Shown one piece after another: positions 21,848 to 33,153 of a stretch of DNA of 64,000 bases. The position numbers were made by a program, and so were the translations under genes. Where the stretch lies: the NCBI GenBank assembly GCA_963575645.1, contig OY754464.1, positions 76,606,948 through 76,670,947 of the forward strand. The letters are read 5' to 3'. The number at the start of each line of letters is the position of its first letter. Position 1 is the stretch's first letter. Source of the DNA: Xanthostigma xanthostigma (lineage: Eukaryota; Arthropoda; Insecta; Raphidioptera; Raphidiidae). The notes beneath the pieces are model-generated. The model saw nothing but the letters and a program-made list of their open reading frames with translations. It was not told the origin of the DNA and made no database searches.

Positions 21848-22246
21848 GTTTGCACGTACGGAGTTCTCTTTGCTGAGTCGTTTAATGTTGAATGACACAC
21901 TGTTTACACTGACTTAAACCATTCACATTGAAGTCTATAATATTGTAACAATAAACATTATTATTGTTAAGCTTTTATTATACTTTATAGCTTATCCGAA
22001 ATGCGAATAATATAAGATCAGAATCATATTAAAATGAGCTCAGAGCTGAGTGTGTATTGTGCTGTGCAAAAGCTAAGTGACTCCTGAGCATGCATGATGA
22101 CAGTTCACACCTCTGCAGTCTGCACTCTCGTGTAGTGCTTACTGTCTAGTGTCGCTCCTTTGAACGACTCCCTCTGAGCGACTCTTTTTAGTGAGCGGAG
22201 CGCACGAAGCCAGCTCCCAATAAAGAGTCATGTGGACACATTACTA
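21848..22246 (-). mobile_element. Truncated copy of the TAGTGATGTG hAT element
   Basis: Reverse-complement match to the left two thirds of 40805-41399, ending at the terminal repeat ...GACACATTACTA. The other terminus is missing and adjoins a family A repeat. The 80-codon frame at 21658-21900 spans both repeats and is not a gene. Confidence 0.75.
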
Positions 22247-22586
22247 GTAAATTGGTTGAATACTTGCTTACCTATGTGAGGTACCTGAAATTACCATGGA
22301 CTATAATATAAATCACTAAGTCACAATGGACGCACCGGATCATAGCAAGCCACAACCGGATACAGTTGTACTGCCGTTGTACCAACTTCCGCGTGTTTTA
22401 TCTGCACGGTTGTATAGACCAGAGATGCATATGTATACTGGTATCTGCTAGTCGGGAATACGAGGTATCGACCATAAGTTTTTCTAAACGTCAGTTGGCA
22501 ATACCCACAAATTTCGGAATTTATTGCGACAAATGAATATTGTATTGAAATAATACGGGTTTTTTGTATGAGAAGCAAATCAATTA

Positions 22587-23471
22587 TATAGAATAGAATA
22601 TAATATCTTCAGTATAAAGTAGTGTTGATCCAATAGAATATTCAGATGAAGGAAGGTTTTGGTTGAGGCCCTGAAGATGAAAATAAATTTTTCGAAACGT
22701 TGGCCACTAGCGAAACACTGGTAAAGCTTATTTTATGATCCTCAACCAAAACCTTCCTTCATCAGAATATAATATATTTGTTCAAATACCACTATTACGT
22801 GGCCTAACATCGTCTAATACAATTAAAAAAACAAGTATAATACACTATTAAAAGAAATCTTCTATAGAATAATGTCCAGCCTTAATCAACCTCCTCCGCA
22901 CAAGATTTTTGAACTGTTTTAGGGGAAGGTTTTGAACATCGAGAGACAGTTTATTGAATAATCTAATTGATATGCAGACGAAACTTCTGCTTCTTGTAGT
23001 CAGTGAGGTGGTAGTCTCAGATTATGTTTATATCTTACATTATGAGAGTGACAATCAGAGCTGCAATTTAAGTTCATCATATTTTGTTTAACGTACAATA
23101 ACGCTTAAAGAACAAACAATGGCAGTTAGAGTTAATATTTTGTAATTAACAAAAATTGATTTGCAGTGTTCTTTAGGTGGAACTCTGACCATAGCCCTAA
23201 CGACTCTTTTTTGAAGTACGAATACTCTATTCGAATCCGTAGAGTTTTCCCTTAATAGCACACCATAGCTAATTATACACTCAAATAATCCGAAATATGC
23301 TGTTCTTGCAGCCTCAATTGATACAACATCCGAAACACTTCTTATAACATATATTGCAGAATTCAGTTTTCGATGGGATGTATGTGCTTTCCATTTGAGA
23401 GGTCTATCTAAATATATTCCCAAGAATTTAACATTGGTGTTGTAATCATTACTCAAATGATTAAAAGTCAA
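22587..23471 (-). pseudogene. Jockey-clade LINE: reverse-transcriptase C-terminal fragment and 3' UTR
   Basis: The minus-strand frame at 23088-23471 (127 residues) reads KFLGIYLDRPLKWKAHT, then SYGVLLREN and VLQKRVVRAM, the thumb/C-terminal signature of Jockey-like non-LTR reverse transcriptases. The catalytic motifs lie upstream and are missing. After the frame breaks, decayed codons (IRLFNKLSLDVQNLP...) can be followed to about 22800. The 3' end is a TATTC-rich tail near 22590. A small foldback has inserted in the tail. Confidence 0.78.
22607..22763. mobile_element. Small foldback with a hammerhead-like motif (in a LINE tail)
   Basis: Terminal arms gatgaaggaaggttttgg... and their complement enclose CTGAAGA-T-GAAAA...TTTTC-GAAACGTT (22671-22700), with GGCC on both sides able to form a further stem. 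The 12-bp direct repeat agaatataatat flanks the element (22595-22606 and 22764-22775). The uninterrupted LINE tail at 20680-20707 shows the empty site. Related elements are at 32586-33141 and 57105-57645. Confidence 0.8.
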
Positions 23472-24747
23472 AAAAAAGTTATAGAATTTAAAAATATATG
23501 AAAGTGTTGGTTAAAGAAAATTCAATAGACTTTGAAATATTGTAACAAGCTCTTTTTTTAGCAAACGACTGTGAGATGCCCAGCTTTGCCCAGTCCCTAA
23601 TCTTCAGCCTTCCAGTCCTCAACCTCTTTCTCCCAGCCCCTAGCTTCATCACTCTATACAATGCCGGACCTTCAACCCTTAACTCCAACCCCTAGCCTTC
23701 AACCAGGCTTAAAAATTTTGCTTGGAGTTGGAGGATGTAGAACCAGCCAAAATGATAGATAGATAGATAAAATACTGTATTTAACAAAAAAGACTTGTTA
23801 TTACAGGTGGTTGAATTAACCCAACCAGAATATAGCACTACAAATATGATTTAAATTTAAATAGCGATCAAAACATAAGAGAATTATTTTATAATGCGGT
23901 ATAAAATATAAAAAATTATAAAATAAAATTATAAAAAACTATAAAATAAAATGATAAAAAGAACCAGTCAAAATACCCTATGATCTATAAGTCAATGACC
24001 AAAAACGTGATTTTTGAACACTCGTATCCTGGAAACTATTCCACCTAGACATACCAAATTTGAAATGCAGCTTCTTCAACCCCCCTTAAAAAAATCAGCT
24101 CTGTACCTGGCCTCGGAGATGATAAAAATTGGATTCGTATTTTTTGTAAATATCGACCAATATAATATGCATATTATGTTTTAATTTTCAGATCTTGTCT
24201 AATTGTTTATTATTATTATTGATATAGTTTTGGAGTAAACCTTAAATATTGCCACACACCTCGTGTCTATCTATTTATATACAGGTAGAGTTACATATAA
24301 GTAAATAACCTTTTGTATACATAAAATCACAAAGGTTTGTCATAAAATTTTCTACATCATGAAACAAAACCGATATATTAAACCAAAGAAAATTGAGAGA
24401 CAAAAAGACTTATATGTAATGAACTGTATTTTTATGCTGACTATTTTACCGGCAAACAAAAATATAACTGATGTCACATTTTTATAGCTTTTGATTTAGA
24501 ATCAACTTAGTCTGTTATTAAGTAAATATTGAATACGAAAAGTAGAACCAAAAGATGCACACATTTTGATATGAATCTGGAATATAGTAAGGAATATTAC
24601 AAGAGTATTTAAAATTTGAAATATTGATTGTCTGTCTTTTTACCACGTTTTATTTAACTCACCTTCTTGTGTGTCTGCCCGGGTGGACAGATACATATAA
24701 TTCATTCTTACTTGTTTACCGTTGTAAGGCGCATAGAAGTCACTAGT
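23472..24747. other. No recognisable feature
   Basis: AT-rich interval with a short ATAG repeat (about 23755-23770) and a C-rich patch at 23600-23700. Frames are short and unsupported. Confidence 0.4.
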
Positions 24748-24820
24748 CTATGGCTCAGTTGGTTCAAGCGTCGTGCTAATAACGCGAAGATCCGCGGGTT
24801 CAATCCGTCATAGAACATAA
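24748..24820 (+). repeat. tRNA-Ile(AAT)-like sequence
   Basis: It contains GGCTCAGTTGGTTCAAGC (A box), the anticodon arm TCGTG-CTAATAA-CGCGA (anticodon AAT) and CGGGTTCAATCC (B box). The acceptor ends TCTATG and CATAGA pair, but the junction before the D arm is two bases short. It is tRNA-derived and is followed 68 bp later by a foldback. Upstream bases (gatacatataatt.attcttac) also match the copy at 48363, so the unit is larger than the tRNA. Confidence 0.65.
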
Positions 24821-24887
24821 ATATTTTTATTTTTGTTTTTTTTTTACTAAAAAGTATAAAAGATTTAAAAACAAAATTAATAAGCAT

Positions 24888-25150
24888 ACCACGTTTTTAA
24901 AGCGAACTCAAAAGTGTAAAATAATTTCTTTACAGACAAATTTTTAACTTGCAGGATTAAAACGAAAAACGTGGGGCGCATGCGACAGTCATATTAGAAG
25001 TGTAGAAGTAGCTGTCAATAAACAAAATATATTTATGAGATAAAACGAATAATGTGCCCCACGTTTCTCGTTTCAAATCCTACAAGTTAAAAATGTCTGT
25101 AAAGAAATTATTTTATATAGGTACGCATTATTTCTTTTCAAAAACGTGGT
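24888..25150. repeat. Foldback (family K), copy 1
   Basis: Arms beginning accacgttttt and ending aaaaacgtggt extend about 95 bp inward and contain cgaaaaacgtggggcgcatgcg on the left and gtgccccacgtttctcg on the right. The central loop is about 65 bp. The same element at 47866-48254 (reverse orientation) is also accompanied by a tRNA-Ile-like sequence. Confidence 0.8.
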
Positions 25151-26139
25151 TTATTAAAAAAATGTATTTGTTATATTAATGAAATCAAATGCATGTCAAT
25201 TGTCACTAAACAGTGAATTTTTAATTTCATTGTTTCGTTTACATTTCTCATTTTAAGTCGCTCATTTTTTATGTATTAAATAACAGTTCTCCCCGGAAAA
25301 CGTTGCACGAAATTCTTTAAAATTAACACACAAATTGAGATATATTACGAAACTTTAAAGAATGAAGAGATTTTCAACTAGATGTCGAGTATCCATCTTT
25401 TGCGTGCCACTCTGTGCGAGCTTTCATGACTTTGCTATCACGATTTTACTAACAGATTCTGTAAACTTTGTAATGACTTAATAATATCTATAAAACGTTA
25501 GAAGCCACTATTCTTCGGTTCCGCACCGAACTAAGAACACTGTCTTGCATGGTTTAATAGCAAGTTGGCACGCGAGGTACGTACAGGCTACTTAATTGAT
25601 AGTTTAGAAGCAAAATTGCAATTGAGGTGGGAACTAAATAATGCTGCAAAATAGTTGTTCCAACAGGAAAGTTAAAAACGATTCTGCATCAGCCGACTTT
25701 TTCATACTGGTGTACTTTTGGTTCCATATAAAACGCAGCTAGTAACGTTCCGTTTGATGTTGATCTTCTGAGAGTTCGTTCCGTCTGCTTGTTTGATCGT
25801 TGGTTCCACTTTTCAACGTTTAAAATTTCAATTACTTATTTCACTACTAGTTTCTTGACAAAAAAAAATTGAGTTTTACCCAGGCTTTGCATAATTCGTT
25901 CAAGACTAGCGCACATATTAAGCCGCGTACTCACTTAGCGAATACGAACGAATGAGCAACATTGACGCATACGGTAGAATATGCGGACATTTCAATAACA
26001 GAAAAACCCAGTACCTATATGAATTGCCTATTACACCAATATCTAATTTTTCATAATATTTTTACAAACTCTCCGTTGAGACGACAAAGAAGTTCGTGAG
26101 ACGACAATCGACTCGTCATTCTAACAAAGACACGCCGAT
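25151..26139. other. No recognisable feature
   Basis: About 1 kb without repeat matches in this window or supported frames. Confidence 0.4.
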
Positions 26140-26710
26140 TGTTGTGGGAGACAACAATCGGTTTGATTGTTGTTCCAACAATAGGTGTAGGTAAAGAGGG
26201 CTTTGTTGCCAAATTCCAGACAACAATGAAAGCAACGAAGGAAAGAACTATCCAGCGCCTGTATAAACTACGGGATAGCTTAGTGGAGATACAGTTACAC
26301 AGGGACAGTCATACAAAAGCAGTCATACGGAAACAGTGATACGTTGTGTTTCATCGAGTGAAGAATCGACATAAATTAACAGCTAGTGAACAGTGCTGAG
26401 GTAACTGCTGAAATAAATAAATAAATGAACTGTGTAAATAACAGTGTACGAAATAAATCGAACTGTATATAGTTAATAAATAAGTGTGCTAGATAAATTT
26501 TGGTGTGCTCCTGTGTTGTAAATAATCTTGTGTATATAAGTTGTATAGTGACTTTGTATTCTTCATTACTTATTATTTTATTAGCTAGAACTGTTGTTTT
26601 GTTTCTGTTACGTTATAGAGAAGTGCTTTTTAGTTTGTTTATTTGTTCTGTTAAAATTTTACTGTTGTAAATAAATATTTTCCACCACGAATTAGAACAG
26701 TTTTGTTACA
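26140..26710 (+). mobile_element. Gypsy-type LTR, diverged copy
   Basis: The right two thirds match the solo LTR at 5776-6715 (cgagg/gaggtaactgctgaaataa ... ttagaacagttttgttaca) and include a TATAAA box at 26261. The left boundary is uncertain and no clean target duplication was found. A 66-codon frame at 26139-26339 lies in the LTR and is not a gene. Confidence 0.7.
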
Positions 26711-27231
26711 ATATGTTATGCCGAAATTGTACCTAAAACAGTTCACAAGCGCTGTGGGAACAAAGCTTATTACTCGTACCTATATAATTTGGTTAATGTG
26801 AAGAAAATATCAGATTTCCTAATAGTGTAAATTTGTGTATTGAAGGTGTAAATTTACGTACATAATATTATATACTTATTATACGGATTATATTGCCATC
26901 TGATCACGCGAAGTGTAAGCGAAAAGAAAATATCTTAAAACAAACAGAAATTTTGGAAAAACAGTACCCGCAAAATTATTATATGAATTTTTGTATCCAC
27001 TGATTAATCATCCAAATAAAAAAATTATCAATCTTTGCCTATTTTATTACTTATCACTTAAAAATGCTATTATATCAATATTAGATACACCTATCTATAA
27101 AATTGGTACCTACGCTTCCTTGAAAAAAAAAAGTGGAAACCGATTGACCTGTGGGCCAACCCTAATACTTCCCTGTGTTAAATACGTTACAATAAATTGA
27201 TACTGTTGTATCAATTTTCAACTAGCGGGCC
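26711..27231. other. No recognisable feature
   Basis: A 69-codon frame at 26991-27200 is low-complexity. No terminal repeats or matches elsewhere in the window. Confidence 0.35.
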
Positions 27232-27642
27232 TGCTTGGTTTTACCCTGATGCGATAGATAAATTTTGTGTTGTCGAAAAATTCTGCAAAATGTATTTCAT
27301 TAAGAAACGACCACAGCGCCGAAATGTCTGAACTGCTGATGTCGTTAGGTGCCCGCTAGCTCATACTGCTATTTGCCGCTAGGTGTGTCACAGTAACGCG
27401 CTATTTAAATGTAACCAGTTGCGCCCGCCTACTTGATGTCGCTACGTTATACCGATACAGTTTTTTCCTGACAAAACACCGTTATTTTGTACAAAATATT
27501 TACAAATTACATTACAAAAACCTTCCTCGTTTATCGCTCTTTTTATTAGTGAAAACTATATGAAAAGCGGATCGGTAGTTTTTGAGTTTATCGCAGTCAG
27601 ACAGGCGCGACGGGGGGATTTCGTTTTGTACATATAAATAGA
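27232..27642 (-). mobile_element. Nonautonomous Helitron
   Basis: Read on the minus strand it starts TCTATTTATATGTAC, continues with the conserved head caaaacgaaatcccc...gagcgataaacgaggaagg and ends GCAGGCCCGCTAG followed by T. The head segment is shared with the tandem array at 34110-34670. Confidence 0.75.
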
Positions 27643-28358
27643 TATCCTTTATTTTAGTTAAAATGGAAAAACTCAAAAGAAAAATTTCAAAGATGAACTT
27701 TTACTGAAATGTATTAAAAAGGAAAAAATACTTTTTAGTAATGGGACTAATAAGCTATCATAGAGTTGACAGTCCACGCTTGTATATAATTATATGGAAC
27801 CTGAATTATTAAAAATTATTTTTTGCTTTTTAGTACCTTTCATTAAAAGCTTACATCTTTAAAGCATTTTTCTTACTAATATTTTTTATATATAATATCG
27901 ATTCGGACTTCTTTAATAATTATAAAATGCCAGCAAAGTAATTTTGACTAGTGAATGTAAACGGAAAAAAGTATAAAATATTTTATAACTTTAATATCAT
28001 AAAATTCTTACCGACGACTTGAAAAATTTTACAGCACAGAGAAGAAATAGGATTTGTGTAGAAATTCACTGCAATGCAAATGATTTTCATCCTATGAGTA
28101 TAAAATTAAAAGAAAATTAAATAGCAGTGGAATAATTTTTTTTTAACCCCTTCGATCGTGGCGGCCATTTCAATAGACATTATTCTAACGCGTGTCATTT
28201 AAGTCAGAGTAATTAAATATCAAATATAATCATTTTATTTTGCTTGCAGCTTATCTGAGATACAGACATGCCAAACAAAACAAAGAAATACTACGTGGGT
28301 GGGTAGAAATATCGAGTCAATTGTTGACCGCAGTCATGGATTCACGCAAAATTTTTTG
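27643..28358. other. No recognisable feature
   Basis: AT-rich spacer without frames or repeat matches. Confidence 0.4.
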
Positions 28359-28670
28359 AGGCTAAAAAATACCGAAAAAATTCTCAGAATCGTTTCAAAT
28401 TTGAAATGTAACCCTTTAATAACTTTTAAAATGTGCTGCTAAAATTTTAAAAAAATCGGCCCGACAGGACTGGACTTACAAATTTTATAAAAACAAGTTT
28501 ACTGATCTGGATTTACATATCCTGAAGAGTGAATATAATTTGGTACAGATGTTGAATTGATATGTATATTGAAATTAAGTAAAAAAAATGTTGTTTTGAG
28601 GGGTGTATTAAGGGGAGATTTTTATTTTGTCCAAAAACAAAGTTAAGTTCATACAATAGAGCCACACTGC

Positions 28671-29899
28671 CAGTGTTGCCAGTCTAGTACAATTGTACTA
28701 GATCTAGTACTTTTTTGTCATTTTTTGTATTTTTTAATAAATATATTAGTACTTTTTAATACCCAATGTCCACACACCCACCACAACAAACGAAAAAAGG
28801 GACAATTATCAAAAAAAAACCCTTTTGCACTCCGGGAGTGCCGGCCAAAGTGAAAACTTGAATATTAACGTTTTACGAATTTTCGATCAAAATGGTTTGT
28901 ATCATAGATTGCATTTTTATGTACGATATTTCAACGCTAGATGTCTAAAGTTGTATAAACAATTACCATCACTTAGAGAATTTTCTCGCTCACCCAGTTC
29001 TTACTTTTTCTGACGCGAATTTAACATTTTTTACCCATTACAAAAAAAGTGTACAACGTCGCTAAAGAAGTTTTCACTTCAAAAAGACTTTTTTGTTGTG
29101 GAAATGAAAGGATCTTTTTTTCGCACTACTACATTGTGCTCATATATTATAAAATTTGTGAAATTAGGTTGTTAAAAAAAAGGTCGTTGTCTTTTTTTTT
29201 TTGTTTTTTTTTGCTCATTATTTAAGCCAGGTTGTTAAAAAAAACTCATTTGTGGTTGGCCAATCTTAAAAAAATTCTAGTACTTTTTTCAACCCTGATC
29301 TAGTAGGTACGCAAAACAAAAAAATACGTGTGGCACTCGGGGACTGCCGCGGTAAAGCTATTGCATATTCTTTTTAGGTCTTTAAGTTTTTCTTCTCTAT
29401 AAAACGAAAATAGCTAGGTATAAATAATAAGGTATAAATAGTGTAATTACACACCGAAACAATTATTCATTCAAAAAATTTGAATAAAAAGAACGATATT
29501 AAGAGTTTGATCATAGAATTTCGCGCGATGTACATTTATATAGATATAATATCATATATACTTTCTCTGCGCATAACCTAAATAATTTAGGTTATTTTTA
29601 TAGCAGTATTATATATAAATTCATTTATACACAAATAAAGATAGAATCAGTTATGAGCAGTTATGCAGTTATGAGCACACAAACACCGTGCCGAAGTCTG
29701 CCGAACTGAAACGACGTTAGACGATGTACGGCTGTCAACGCCGCACCGCTGTGCCGGTCGGAGTGAGGGGTGTTAGGTTTTTTTCGTTACGGAATGGGTG
29801 TTAGGTTTTTTTTCGTTACGGAATTTTTTGATTCGGTCGCCGCGCTCAAATCCCGCGATAGAAGCTATGCAATAGCTTAAAAAAGTTCTGGCATCACTG
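28671..29899. mobile_element. hAT nonautonomous element
   Basis: Ends CAGTGTTGCCAG and CTGGCATCACTG are inverted repeats with the CAGTG start typical of hAT. The 8-bp duplication CACACTGC is perfect (28663-28670, 29900-29907). The body includes short ctagtac palindromes near the left end and a whole copy of repeat family D at the right. The frame at 28825-29013 is not supported as a gene. Confidence 0.88.
29318..29880. repeat. Dispersed repeat, family D, copy 2
   Basis: Near-identical to 1397-1926, with a small duplication (ggtgttaggttttttt.cgttacgga) near 29780-29825. It sits inside the hAT element at 28671-29899, either nested or as its right half. Confidence 0.75.
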
Positions 29900-29965
29900 C
29901 ACACTGCCTATAAAAGCAAATAGACTAAATTGTCGGCAGGGTTTGGCACTGTGACCCGAGTTTTT

Positions 29966-30593
29966 TAAATTAGGATAGGAAGCGCTTAATGAAAGACCCT
30001 TTACAATTAGAGCATTTAGTTTATTACCTAGCACTGCGTTTCTATGTATTCTATGCTCATAGATTTACAGTGGTTGCAAATTACAATGTAGAATATATAT
30101 ACAGGAGAAATAAACGCTGCTTGCGTTAGCACCTTTCATATTAAACATTTAAATGATTTGTCGCAAATCGATATTGACTTTACAAAACATTAATTGGTTC
30201 CAGTCCCAGTGCCATTTGATTTGTATTCGTATAGACGCTTTTTGTAAGTCGACGCGATTCTGAATTATTCGCTGCTGTCTGACACGAAGTTATTTATGAC
30301 TTTACATTTCCCATCATCTGATTTTTATTCAATAGGGACTGAATTGGTCTCTGCTCTGAAACTTCTGCACCCAGATACAGTGTTTTTTTTTCAGCAGCTT
30401 ATTGTCTTTATGTGTTGAATAGATAAGCTATATATTTCAGAACTTTCCCAATATCTACGCGTAGTAAAAAATTTGAAACAATGATACTTATTAATGTGTA
30501 ATGTGTATTAGTGTAGCCTATATAGTTTAATATGAAAGGATGAATTAATTCGGAGAAGGCTATAAAAATGATTACTAATGATATAATATGGTG
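29966..30593. other. No recognisable feature
   Basis: No supported frame, tRNA-like box or repeat match. Confidence 0.4.
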
Positions 30594-30630
30594 CCGGCGT
30601 TTCGGAAAATATATTTCCTTCCTCAGGGCT
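30594..30630 (-). other. Hammerhead-like hairpin motif
   Basis: On the minus strand the order is CTGAGGA, A, stem GGAAA/TTTCC, GAAAC, GCC. GCC before and GGC after could pair as an outer stem. It has the layout of the motif at 1263 but different stem bases. Flanking inverted arms were not found, so this copy may be one-armed. Confidence 0.5.
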
Positions 30631-30835
30631 TACATCTGTGAAATTACAGCATATAAAAATAACTAACAAATATTTAAAAAGTACTTACATTATGTATTAG
30701 AATTATTTATTTGTAACTTAAGTTTTCAATTGACATATTGTCACAATAAACAATCAAGTTATATCAATCAAAATTTTGATTGATATACTTAACTTGATTT
30801 TTGTATAAACGTGGTAAAAAACAAGTTCATATATA

Positions 30836-31603
30836 CAGGGTGTCCCATTAAGAATGGGACATAGAACAACCGCAGATTCTCCAATTCAAAATAAAATGAT
30901 TAAGCGAAATATGCTTAGATAAAATGTTACTCGTTTCCGAAATACGGGGTGTTGAAGTTAAAAACTGAAAAATTATTAATGTCCATAATTTTTTTAATAC
31001 ACCGTATAATTTTACTCAAATCGGCACACTTATTACATATCATAAAATGCATCTAACAATAAAAAAATTAGTTCAGTACGCTCTACCAGTGGCGTACGGC
31101 AGGAGTAAGTAATGCTTGTACCCCTTCTAAATGTTACGCCGCTGTCTAAATTTTAATTTTGACTATAATTTTAATTATTTTGATATTTTCTAAGTCAATA
31201 ATGTACACTTGTTAGTTTGTTGTAAAGTCATTGGTTTTCGAGATATTCGCAGTTTTTTTAAGACAAAATTGTAAAAATGAATATTATTAATAATAATACA
31301 AATAAAAAGGACATGTCTATATTATATCTTTAACTGCGAATATCTCGAAAACCAATGACTTTACAACAAACTAACAAGCGTACATTATTGACTTAGAAAA
31401 TATCAAAAAAATTAAAATTATAGTCAAAATTAAAATTTAGACAGCGGCGTAACATTTAGAAGGGGTACAAGCATTACTTACTCCTGCCGTACGCCACTGG
31501 TAGAGCGAGTAACATTTTATCTAAGCATATTTCGCTTAATCGTTTTATTTTGAATTGGAGAATCTGCGGTTGTTCTATGTCCCATTCTTAATGGGACACC
31601 CTG
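30836..31603. mobile_element. Tc1/mariner-type foldback element
   Basis: Ends CAGGGTGTCCCATTAAGAAT and its complement continue for about 90 bp as inverted arms and are flanked by TA (30834-30835, 31604-31605). A second inner inverted pair (31078-31262 and 31327-31503) nearly fills the interior, so the transcript could fold almost end to end. No transposase is encoded. Confidence 0.85.
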
Positions 31604-31626
31604 TATATGGCGCCCCTGTTGCAGAA

Positions 31627-31842
31627 AAATATTTAGTTTAACGTGTGTTGCTTTAGCGTCCAACGGTGCTGTATTCAACAGGCAGCGCTTTGGTTGCCGT
31701 AAAATATTTAGTATACCATGTGTTACTTTAACGTCCAACAGGCTGCTGGTGCTGTATTCAACAAATGGTGCTCCTATTGCCATAAAATATTTAGTATAGC
31801 GTGTGGTGTTTTAACGTTCAACAGATAGCGCTGTATGGAGCT
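31627..31842. repeat. Degenerate tandem repeat, three units
   Basis: Units of about 75-85 bp begin aaaatatttagt at 31627, 31702 and 31786 and share cgtgtg...tttaacgtccaacagg and gctgtattcaaca. Minus-strand frames here are artefacts of the repeat. Confidence 0.65.
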
Positions 31843-31845
31843 TTT

Positions 31846-32045
31846 TTTGACGTGATAACGTCTTATAAATTGATGAAACACCAGCTGCACGCACGGAAAA
31901 GTGTAACGTTCCGCCTGACCCTGTGCGTGCAAGCGAGAGCGCAGTATAAGCGATAGAGAAGCACGATCGACCCAAGCGTCGGCTTGATACGTTATCACGT
32001 AAAACTATCGTCCGTAAACCGACTTTACAAACAACCAATTTTTTT
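31846..32045 (+). repeat. GACGTGATAACG repeat, copy
   Basis: Starts ttttgacgtgataacgtctt and runs to acgttatcacgtaaaactat...ccgactttacaaacaacc. The inverse motif ACGTTATCACGT gives about 16 bp of terminal inverted repeat. It matches the ends of 51757-52327 in reverse and 8268-8411 in direct orientation. Confidence 0.65.
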
Positions 32046-32089
32046 TAAAAAAGGCATGTTTTCACCTGTCACTGGTGAGACATCTATCA

Positions 32090-32255
32090 AAATCTTAAAT
32101 CTCCAAAAGCTATTCGCCGATTGCTTTGAAATTTTGACACAACGTCGAATACGCGCTCATTTTTACATAAAAACAAGCGCGTATTCGAATGCGACGTTGT
32201 GTCAAAATTTCAAAGCAATCGGTGAATAACTTTCGGAGATTTAAGTTTTGAACAA
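32090..32255. repeat. Imperfect long hairpin
   Basis: Left arm aaatctccaaaagctattcg...cgcgctc and right arm gagcgcg...cggagattt are inverse complements over about 70 bp with few mismatches. An 81-codon frame overlaps and is not supported. Confidence 0.7.
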
Positions 32256-32416
32256 ACGAACATAAACATTTTTTTTTTATTCCTTAGGATGTAGAAAAAA
32301 TTATTCTTGAAACGTAGAATATATTGAAAATATGAGTATATAATTAATTCATCTGTTTGTTTATTTATATTTAGTGTTCGTTAATCTTCAATATCTAATA
32401 AACATTTTTATTTATT

Positions 32417-32548
32417 AATAGAAAAATCGCAGGATTGTGGACAAAAAGTTAGATTTCTTAATGTTCACAATCCTGCAATTTTTCTATTAATTGTACATTA
32501 ATAAATCTAACTTTTTGTCCACAATCCTGCGATTTTTCTATTAATTAT
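32417..32548. repeat. Inverted repeat with partial third copy
   Basis: The unit aatagaaaaatcgcaggatt...aaaagttagattt occurs forward and in inverse, plus one extra inverse fragment in the middle. No family assigned. Confidence 0.65.
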
Positions 32549-32585
32549 TATCTCGATGGACACAATATCTAATTATTTTTATTCA

Positions 32586-33141
32586 GTTAAAGTAGTGTTG
32601 ATCCAATAGAATATTAAAGTGAAGGAAGGTTTTGGTTGAGGATCATAAAATAAGCTTTACCAGTGTTTCGCTAGTGGCCAACGTTTCGAAAAATTTATTT
32701 TCATCTTCAGGGCCTCAAGCTGGTCAAGTAGTGGTAAATTGTTCTAACAGTATACATGTTACATGATAATATGATAATGATATCATAATGATATGATAAT
32801 GTTTTAACCACACATATTTTGATCAGCATCGAATAAAAGCACACAGAAAGTTCTCTTTGGTTAAACTAAATTCTCAAATAAATAATTTAATTTTTTCACT
32901 ACGTGACAATTTTATCAAAATTGAATACATTTTTTAATTAATTTTTATAATAAGATAATAATTGTATTAACTCATAATAATTATGATCATGTAACATGTA
33001 TACTGTTAGAACAATTTACCACTACTTGACCAGCTTGAGGCCCTGAAGATGAAAATAAATTTTTCGAAACGTTGGCCACTAGCGAAACACTGGTAAAGCT
33101 TATTTTATGATCCTCAACCAAAACCTTCCTTCACTTTAATA
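32586..33141. mobile_element. Foldback with two hammerhead-like motifs (J/C group)
   Basis: Arms of about 150 bp, starting gtgaaggaaggttttggttg and its complement, each contain the CTGAAGA-T-GAAAA/TTTTC-GAAACGTTGGCC motif (32677-32714 minus, 33039-33077 plus). One end carries the extra tail aaagtagtgttgatccaat seen in relatives at 22607 and 57645. Flanking 12-mers tatttttattca and tatttttattta (32574-32585, 33142-33153) are a likely target duplication. Confidence 0.78.
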
Positions 33142-33153
33142 TATTTTTATTTA

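Larger units (their letters stand above)
28359..29965. repeat. Dispersed repeat, family C, split by a hAT element
   Basis: The left part (28359-28662) and right part (29908-29965) together give a full-length family C copy, in reverse orientation to 16290-16710. The interruption is a hAT element with an 8-bp target duplication. Confidence 0.75.

Noticed and set aside
30563..30662. Target duplication (tataaaaat) around the hairpin at 30594
   Set aside because: Only nine AT-only bases match, which is expected by chance in this sequence.
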